Shown here in pieces: positions 58,946 through 64,000 of a DNA stretch of 64,000 bases. Position 1 is the stretch's first letter. Every line of letters begins with the position of its first letter. The position numbers were made by a program, and so were the translations under genes. The DNA is from Vulcanimicrobiota bacterium (lineage in GTDB: Bacteria > Vulcanimicrobiota > Vulcanimicrobiia > Vulcanimicrobiales > Vulcanimicrobiaceae). The notes under the pieces were generated by a model. That model was not told the origin of the DNA. It searched no databases and saw only the letters and a program-made list of their open reading frames with translations. Location of the stretch: positions 21,959 through 85,958 of the forward strand of contig JAAXCW010000009.1 of the NCBI GenBank assembly GCA_013036095.1. Direction: 5' to 3'.

Positions 58946-60466
58946 TCACGCGGTTCCATCCGTTCCCGTACGGCTGAACGAAAATTTTGCAATCCCGGCA
59001 GCCGCGAATGCCAGCGCCGCCGAAACGGCCATCGCCCAAGCGAATCCGCCGACGAACGAGCGGCCGACGATCGCGCGGACGACGGCGCGGTCGGCTGGCC
59101 CAACGTCGGGAACGTAGCCGGTCAGGAGCCTCGTCCGGTCGCGTGCCAAAGCGTGCCGCGTCTGCGCCGTAACCGGGGCGTGGCCGATTTGAGCGTCGTA
59201 CGCGCGATAGAAGACGGCACTGAGAACCAGGCCGAGCCCGGCGACGGCGAGTAGTCCGGCGGCGCGCGAGATCGCATTGTTGACGCCGGAAGCCACCCCC
59301 GCATGCGCGGTCTCCAGTGAGTTCATGACGGTGGCGGTCAGCGGCGCGACGAAAAGCGCCGCGCCTATTCCCAAGACGACGGACGCCGGGAAGAACGAAA
59401 TCCAGTAGCTCTTCCCCTCGCCGGCGATCGCGAACAAGACAAATCCTACGGCCGCCACGAAAGCGCCGCCCGTCAACATCACGCGCGCCCCAAAGCGCGT
59501 CTGTAGGGCCCCGCTGAAACGCGAGAACAAGAAAAGGATCGTCGTCATGGGCAGCATGGACGCGCCGGCTTGCACCGGCGTGTAATGCTGCACGTTGATC
59601 AGGTCGAACGGGACGAAAAACAGGCTGCCGCCTAACCCTGCATACAGCAGAAACGTGTATGCGTTTGCGGCCGCAAAGTCGCGCGAAGCAAAAAATCGCA
59701 GCGGCATCATCGGCGATCTCGCGCGTCTCTCATACATGACGAAGAGCGCCAGTACTACGAGCGATACGATTCCGATCGCAAGCGATAACACGTTGTACGA
59801 ATCTTGAAGGCCGATGAGCGCGTAGACGAGCCCTCCGAGCCCGGCGGTCGCCAATGCTGCCCCCGTAAAATCGATGTGCGGGCCGGCCGAGTCATCGCGG
59901 CTTTCCTTGACCCAGCGAGACGAAATGAGGATGACGAGCGCGCCCACCGGGACGTTTAACAAGAACACCCATCGCCACGAGAAGCTTTGTGCGATCACAC
60001 CGCCGAGAACCGGTCCCACCGCTCCGCTGATCGCGGAAAAGGCCGCCCACGTTCCGATCGCCTTTCCGCGGGCTTGCGGAGCGAACTGCGCGCTAATCAG
60101 CGCTAAACTTTCTGGAACCAGCAGCGCGGCCCCGACGCCTTGCACGCAACGCGCGATGACGAGCAGTTCGATCGTTTGCGCCATCGCGCACCCGATCGAT
60201 GCGGTGGCGAAAAGCGCCGTGCCGGTGATGAACATCTTGCGGCGGCCGTAAACGTCGCCGAGCGCACCGCCCACGAGTATGAGCGCCGATGCGAACAGCG
60301 CGTATCCCTCGACAACCCATTGAACGAACTGCGCGCCCGCGTGCAGGTCGCGCTGAACGAGCGGAAGGATGACGTTTACCGCCGTTCCGTCGAGCAGCGC
60401 CATTCCAGAGCCGAGAATTGCCGCGGCGAGCACGAGAGTGCCCCGCTTTTCGACGAACATCGACAT
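58946..60466 (-). CDS. MFS transporter, DHA2 (EmrB/QacA) family
   Basis: The protein of about 506 residues has 14 predicted helices and DHA2 signatures: LDGTAVNVILPLVQRDL in helix 1, GGALGDVYGRRKMF (motif A), LALISAQFAPQARGKAIGTW, and SWRWVFLLNVPVG. It exports drugs or other compounds by proton antiport. ATG at 60466 was chosen; the open frame upstream is Ser-rich and overlaps the divergent pseudopilin gene. Confidence 0.9.
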   Translation of the reverse strand: MSMFVEKRGTLVLAAAILGSGMALLDGTAVNVILPLVQRDLHAGAQFVQWVVEGYALFASALILVGGALGDVYGRRKMFITGTALFATASIGCAMAQTIELLVIARCVQGVGAALLVPESLALISAQFAPQARGKAIGTWAAFSAISGAVGPVLGGVIAQSFSWRWVFLLNVPVGALVILISSRWVKESRDDSAGPHIDFTGAALATAGLGGLVYALIGLQDSYNVLSLAIGIVSLVVLALFVMYERRARSPMMPLRFFASRDFAAANAYTFLLYAGLGGSLFFVPFDLINVQHYTPVQAGASMLPMTTILFLFSRFSGALQTRFGARVMLTGGAFVAAVGFVLFAIAGEGKSYWISFFPASVVLGIGAALFVAPLTATVMNSLETAHAGVASGVNNAISRAAGLLAVAGLGLVLSAVFYRAYDAQIGHAPVTAQTRHALARDRTRLLTGYVPDVGPADRAVVRAIVGRSFVGGFAWAMAVSAALAFAAAGIAKFSFSRTGTDGTA

Positions 60467-60509
60467 CCCGAGGGCTTCGGCGGCCGCTTGAGGGGCACTT
60501 GTCGATGGC

Positions 60510-61501
60510 GTGCAGCGCTCGCAGCGCGGATTTACGCTGCTGGAAACGGCCGTCGCCCTAGCGATCGTCACCGCGATCGGATTTTTCGTCTTGTCGTCGA
60601 TCGCTGCGGCCTTCCGATGGAATACATCGCTTGCGCAAACGCGGATGGCGGAAACGGCGATCGGATCGCTGTCGGATCGGCTTGAGGCCGAGGAAGACTC
60701 GGCTTGGGCTATCTTCTCGCCGCAGCTCGATGTATACGGCTCGTCTAATGCGGACGGACACGAGCTCGACTTCTTCTTGCGCGACACGCAGAACCGCGCG
60801 CATTTTTGGGCCTATTGCTACGATAGAGCGAACCATCGAATTCAACGTCTGCTTTATGCACAATCCGGCGGCGCGCCCCTGGCGGACGGCGCTCCAATTG
60901 CCGGCGTCGACGATTTTTTCGCGCGAACCTATCCTATCACCGCGCTGCAAGATCCGCAGTCGCCCGTCTATTCGGCGCTGTATCGAGGGCCGAGCTCCAT
61001 CCGGCCGCGGTTCGGTTCGATCCTGCGCAACCATGGATTGCCGGCGGCAACCAGATCACGTACGTGCGTTTGCGCTCCGCGCACTTTACGCGCGAGCTGC
61101 AGCTTTCGACGCAAACGGCGCCAAGCGGCTTCACGGTTGTGCTCAGGTATACGCCTTCACCATCCAGCTCGCCGCCCCGCGACCGTTTAACGGCGGTGAT
61201 AGTAACGGCGCAAGTCATGGGGCATTGGGAAGATTGTCCCGGCCATGCCGCCTGCTCGAACGCCGAATGGCCTCAGTACCATTGGCTGCAAGCGATCACG
61301 TCGCGCTACTTCGAGAGTTTCGACGGTGGTTACAGCTGGGCGCTGTTCGATACCGAAAAAAATGCGGACTCCGGCACGAGCGGACCGACGGGAGGAGACG
61401 TGCCGGGACCTTGCGCGGCGGCGCCGGCCGCCGACTATATGCGCGTTTGCTCGCCCCAGTGGACGCCCGCCGCTCCGCCCGGCGCCGCCGGCATGTTTTA
61501 G
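60510..61501 (+). pseudogene. Pseudopilin gene with a single frameshift
   Basis: The GTG at 60510 gives QRSQRGFTLLETAVALAIVT, a clear prepilin signal (G|FTLLE). The coding pattern runs in this frame to about 60985, then continues in the -1 frame (AELHPAAVRFDPAQPWIAGG, then ITYVRLRSAHFTREL) and ends at the TAG at 61499-61501. The switch lies near the GAGGGCCGAG sequence at 60985-60994. It may be a real lesion, a sequencing error or, less likely, a programmed shift. The stop shares TTAG with the convergent hydrolase. Confidence 0.75.
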
Positions 61502-62199
61502 GGTGTGCGCGCCAAGAAAGTATCGAATTCGCGCGCGAACCGATCGAAATCGGTGCGGTGCAGGTTGTGTCCCTGTCCTTCGAAGACCCGCAGCGCAACG
61601 TTGGGGCCGCCGCGTTCGCGCACGAACTTCATATCGTCGAGCGCAAACAGGCTCTCCGGGCCTTCGCCGACGGCCAGCAGCAAAGGTTTCGGGTAACGCT
61701 CGAGGTCCGCGCGCAAATCCCACATCGCCGGCGGATTTTCGTCGCGCAATTTCTTAATCGCTTTGGACGGAAGTTTCTGCTTTTTCAAGGAGCGCAAAAA
61801 TGCGTCGTACCATGCTGCATCCGCCTGCCGGATCATGGGATCGATCGCGATGACGCGGTTGCAGTCGAAACGGCGCCCGCCGAGTATGGCGATCGCGCCG
61901 CCCCATGAATGTCCAACCAGCGTATCTACGCCTTCGGGAATTGCGGACATGACAATATAGAGATCGAGCAGCGACCGGTGAAGCGTCATCGGACCGTCGG
62001 GCGGCCCGTCGCCGTGCCCGCGTTGGTCGTAAGCATAAATTCGGGCCTCGCAGCCGTAATGAGCGGCCAGCTGCTCCCATGCTTTACGCGAGCCGGTCAT
62101 GCCGTGGATGGCAAGAATCGCGGGGCCCCGGTCTCCCCAGCGCTCGAGCGTCGTTTGCGCGCCGTCGTCGAGCGAAAGACGCTCTTCCGTATGAACCAC
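61498..62199 (-). CDS. Alpha/beta hydrolase
   Basis: The product of about 233 residues has the fold's motifs: ILAIHGMTGSRKAWEQLAAH with the oxyanion HG, YAYDQRGHGDGP, the nucleophile elbow LVGHSWGGAIA (Ser), IAIDPM, and the late His in FEGQGHNLHRTDF. Substrate unknown. The GTG at 62199 was chosen because family similarity starts right after it; a longer frame to 62373 overlaps the divergent gene. Confidence 0.82.
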   Translation of the reverse strand: MVHTEERLSLDDGAQTTLERWGDRGPAILAIHGMTGSRKAWEQLAAHYGCEARIYAYDQRGHGDGPPDGPMTLHRSLLDLYIVMSAIPEGVDTLVGHSWGGAIAILGGRRFDCNRVIAIDPMIRQADAAWYDAFLRSLKKQKLPSKAIKKLRDENPPAMWDLRADLERYPKPLLLAVGEGPESLFALDDMKFVRERGGPNVALRVFEGQGHNLHRTDFDRFAREFDTFLARTP

Positions 62200-62272
62200 G
62201 CGGTGGATTTTGCGCTCAGCTGGCAGCCGCCTGCCCGTGATTCGCCTCCGGGAAGGGAACAATGGAGGAATG

Positions 62273-62719
62273 ATGATATGGAAAAGAGCGATCGCCGGAG
62301 CGACCATGGCAGCCATGCTGGCAGCCGCGGCCCCCTCCGCCGCCCTCGCCGACGGCGCGGCCAGTACGCGCAATATACTCCTGGGAGCCGGTTTGGCGAC
62401 CTACTTGATCATTCAGCACAACCGGAAAGTGCACGAGCGCTACGCTGAAGACGCGCGCCGGCAGGCTGCGCTCCAATCAGAGAACAGCAACATGCAGGCG
62501 GCCTACAGCAGCGAACGGACCGCTTACAATAACGCGCTCGCCGAGATCGTCGATCTCAAGCGGGAAGTAGCCTATCAGCACTCGGTCATCGTGCAGCAGC
62601 GCGGCCAGACGGCCATGCAGAGCGGCTTCGGAACTCAGCCGAGAACGCGCGTAGCGGCCGCGGCCTACGGTCCGCCAAAACAGGTGTCGATGGTCTCCTA
62701 CGGGTGGGGCCAGATCTAG
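62273..62719 (+). CDS. Exported small protein with coiled-coil segment
   Basis: The 148-residue product has a signal peptide (RAIAGATMAAMLAAAAPSAALA), a second hydrophobic stretch (NILLGAGLATYLIIQH) and a helical, Gln/Glu/Ala-rich part that looks coiled-coil (about 50-100). The ATG at 62273 has GGAGG 4 nt upstream; the ATG at 62270 is too close. Family not recognised. Confidence 0.65.
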   Translation: MIWKRAIAGATMAAMLAAAAPSAALADGAASTRNILLGAGLATYLIIQHNRKVHERYAEDARRQAALQSENSNMQAAYSSERTAYNNALAEIVDLKREVAYQHSVIVQQRGQTAMQSGFGTQPRTRVAAAAYGPPKQVSMVSYGWGQI

Positions 62720-63087
62720 TGTACGCCGCACGCGCGCTCGCGTGCTTCGTTCTCAGTGCGGCCTTGGCGAGTTGCGGCTCGCCGGCCGCCGACGCCCAGA
62801 AACAGGCCGACGGAGTGACCAAAGCCGTCTACAATAACGACGACGCAGCCGTCACGCAAAATTTCGACGCGGCGCTGAGGAAACAGGTGACCCGAGCGCA
62901 GGTGGGGATGCTCTCCGACAAGCTCCACAAGCTTGGGGACTACAAGGGGCTCACCTACGTCAGCAACGATGGGCTCAAGAACGAGTACACGTACCGGGCG
63001 AACTTCACCAAAGGCACCGCTCCGGTCATCGTGCGCTTCGATTCCGACGGCAAGGTCGCGGCATACCGCATCACGCTCCCGCAGTAA
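62719..63087 (+). CDS. Lipoprotein, DUF3887-like
   Basis: The 122-residue protein has a lipoprotein signal (ARALACFVLSAALASC, lipobox ASC). The mature domain (DGVTKAVYNNDDAAVTQNFD, VGMLSDKLHKLGDYKGL) resembles DUF3887/DUF4864-type small domains. The GTG overlaps the previous stop (TAGTG). Role unknown; it probably works in the envelope with the gene before it. Confidence 0.7.
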   Translation: MYAARALACFVLSAALASCGSPAADAQKQADGVTKAVYNNDDAAVTQNFDAALRKQVTRAQVGMLSDKLHKLGDYKGLTYVSNDGLKNEYTYRANFTKGTAPVIVRFDSDGKVAAYRITLPQ

Positions 63088-63117
63088 CGCCGGGACCCGG
63101 CGGCTAATCCCGACGCC

Positions 63118-63216
63118 ATGAACGAAGCCATCGTCCTGCTCATCGCTGCCATGGGCATCGTGGTCACTATCTTAATGTACATGGGCGGCATCGCCGAATC
63201 CAATCGCCGCGCGTAG
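63118..63216 (+). CDS. 32-residue single-TM small protein
   Basis: An ATG at 63118 encodes MNEAIVLLIAAMGIVVTILM followed by YMGGIAESNRRA and TAG. One helix (about 4-22) has a positively charged C-terminus, the usual form of a small inner-membrane protein. The ribosome site is weak. It is 30 nt after the lipoprotein gene on the same strand. Confidence 0.45.
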   Translation: MNEAIVLLIAAMGIVVTILMYMGGIAESNRRA

Positions 63217-63258
63217 CGCTCTGTTTTATTTGTACCTATCGTGGGCATAGGACCATGA

Positions 63259-63525
63259 ATGGATGGTCCCGGCGCTCCCGATCGGGTTTGGCGCAGCATT
63301 AAGGATCTCGCTGCGGAATATTCCCGTTTCCCGGCGCCTCCGCCGGTCGATCAGATGGAGCGTGATCTGCAGCGGATCATCCACGAAAATCTCGGCCGCG
63401 ACATCGACCGCCGTCTCATCGCTTTTTATGTTCGCGAGCTCCAGGAGCTGACCGCCGATGCTCGGCGCCTGCGCACCGTGCGGGGTGAGATCGCTCCGGA
63501 GAAAAACGGCGCGGAAGCGCGCTAG
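63259..63525 (+). CDS. Hypothetical 88-residue helical protein
   Basis: The soluble-looking, charged protein has predicted helices (VWRSIKDLAAEYSRF, DQMERDLQRIIHENLG, LIAFYVRELQELTADARRL). An AGGA site precedes the ATG. No family recognised. Convergent with the next gene, sharing CTAG. Confidence 0.55.
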   Translation: MDGPGAPDRVWRSIKDLAAEYSRFPAPPPVDQMERDLQRIIHENLGRDIDRRLIAFYVRELQELTADARRLRTVRGEIAPEKNGAEAR

Positions 63526-63710
63526 CGCAGATGGTGGCTCTGAACAAAAAACCGTAAGCTGAAAACGAGAACCCAGAAGAATCCCATAAAAGCCAGCAAG
63601 CACGCCGAGGCAAAATAATCGCGGGGTCGTTGACTGACCCGAATCGGAAGAACGACGCGGCGCTCCTCCGGTTCGATCGGCTCTGCTATCACCAGCACAA
63701 TTTCTTGCAT
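63522..63710 (-). CDS. Small C-tail membrane protein
   Basis: From the ATG at 63710 the 62-residue product has a soluble acidic N-terminal part (VIAEPIEPEERRVVLPIRVS) and a C-terminal TM helix (about 36-56; LLAFMGFFWVLVFSLRFFV). A TTG at 63728 would add six residues. Function unknown. Confidence 0.5.
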   Translation of the reverse strand: MQEIVLVIAEPIEPEERRVVLPIRVSQRPRDYFASACLLAFMGFFWVLVFSLRFFVQSHHLR

Positions 63711-63733
63711 TGGAATGCTCTTACCCAAAACAA

Positions 63734-63759
63734 AAGGGCCCGGATTTCTCCGGGCCCTT
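63734..63759 (-). terminator. Intrinsic terminator of the gene at the right edge
   Basis: A 10-bp perfect stem AAGGGCCCGG / CCGGGCCCTT with a 6-nt loop is followed on the minus strand by TTTTGTTTT. It lies about 23 nt downstream of the stop of the partial gene 63783-64000 and matches a rho-independent terminator for it. Confidence 0.85.
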
Positions 63760-63782
63760 ACGCTTTCGCGCCTGCTAAGCAG

Positions 63783-64000
63783 CTAGTAGCTACTCGTGAA
63801 GGACGCCGACGTCGTGATGTCCGCTTGGTTACTCGTCGCGGCTCCGCCCGTGATAGCCGGTGCCTGTTGTGTGTTTCCCGGCGGGGAAGCTTCAAACATC
63901 GGGTAGTCATATGTCGCCGCGTAGAGCCGGTAGGTATCGCCGGTTGCAAACGTGGGCCTCTGCGTGGCTGCGTTGTTTTGACAACCGGTGCCTGCAGCGC
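63783..64000 (-). CDS. Partial gene, C-terminal end of an unrecognised protein
   Basis: The frame entering from the right edge reads about 72 residues (AAGTGCQNNAATQRPTFATG, then DTYRLYAATYDYPMFEA and, after a Gly/Gln/Ala-rich stretch, ITTSASFTSSY) and stops with TAG at 63783-63785. A strong terminator follows. The Thr/Ser/Ala-rich end suggests an exported or surface protein; the family is unknown. It has no ATG within the window. The overlapping minus-strand frame with an ATG (63758-63949) is a shadow. Confidence 0.6.
   Translation of the reverse strand, partial: AAGTGCQNNAATQRPTFATGDTYRLYAATYDYPMFEASPPGNTQQAPAITGGAATSNQADITTSASFTSSY

Noticed and set aside
60467..60787. Extended N-terminus of the MFS transporter
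   Set aside because: The Ser-rich extension overlaps the divergent pseudopilin gene; MFS similarity begins at 60466.
60981..60996. Programmed -1 frameshift in the pseudopilin gene
   Set aside because: The sequence does not fit the X-XXY-YYZ slippery pattern and no downstream structure is evident; an indel is simpler.
63758..63949. Minus-strand 63-codon frame near the right edge
   Set aside because: It is Arg/Thr-rich and overlaps, in another frame, the partial gene that ends at 63783 and is followed by a proper terminator.

Overview
The window is a 64-kb piece of a compact, GC-rich bacterial chromosome. It has GTG and TTG starts, stop/start overlaps inside operons, and convergent genes whose stop codons overlap. 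A TonB-dependent receptor and lipoproteins imply an outer membrane. The mix of large ATPase-TPR regulators, SSS symporters paired with DUF3311 proteins, BNR/TolB propellers and scattered pseudopilins recalls uncultured soil lineages such as Candidatus Eremiobacterota (WPS-2). That placement is an impression from gene content and is weak. I recognised no tRNA, rRNA, CRISPR array, insertion sequence or prophage.

Region 1 (1-12,933, minus strand) is a merged str-S10-spc ribosomal cluster. In transcription order it is rpsL, rpsG, fusA, tuf, rpsJ, two metabolic genes (an SRPBCC protein and a glutaryl-CoA dehydrogenase-type acyl-CoA dehydrogenase), rplC, rplD, rplW, rplB, rpsS, rplV, rpsC, rplP, rpmC, rpsQ, rplN, rplX and rplE (cut by the window edge). 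There is a good promoter with a structured leader before rpsL and another promoter just before rplC, after the metabolic genes. S3, L22 and S19 carry low-complexity C-terminal tails.

Region 2 (12,958-29,060) is accessory and metabolic: multi-TM proteins, including two related ones of which one carries a TolB-like propeller in a loop, a pseudopilin pair, an EamA transporter, two DUF3311 + SSS symporter pairs, a GT39-type glycosyltransferase, a TMEM175-like channel, an O-methyltransferase with a phytoene-desaturase-like FAD enzyme, a zinc-ribbon protein, an M20 amidohydrolase and a Tag-like glycosylase.

Region 3 (29,057-49,573) is regulatory: an OmpR-type regulator, histidine kinase and TonB-dependent receptor in one operon; an HD-GYP protein with a hidden 20-residue ORF at its start; two tandem MalT-like LuxR regulators; a BNR-propeller protein; an amidase-like protein; and an ATPase-TPR-SARP regulator divergent from a small LuxR protein. 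That last divergent gap holds heptamer repeats at 11-bp spacing.

Region 4 (49,625-64,000) has a fatty-acid desaturase, a TM0106-type nuclease-helicase, and rpoC with its own near-consensus promoter and no rpoB beside it. It also has a STAS protein, a DHA2 MFS exporter, a frameshifted pseudopilin, an alpha/beta hydrolase and several small envelope proteins. The right edge cuts an unrecognised gene.

The most unusual features are the detached rpoC, the metabolic genes inside the S10 operon, the propeller inserted in a membrane scaffold, the TonB receptor with about 370 residues after its last recognisable barrel strand, and the 11-bp-phased repeats next to a SARP-type regulator.
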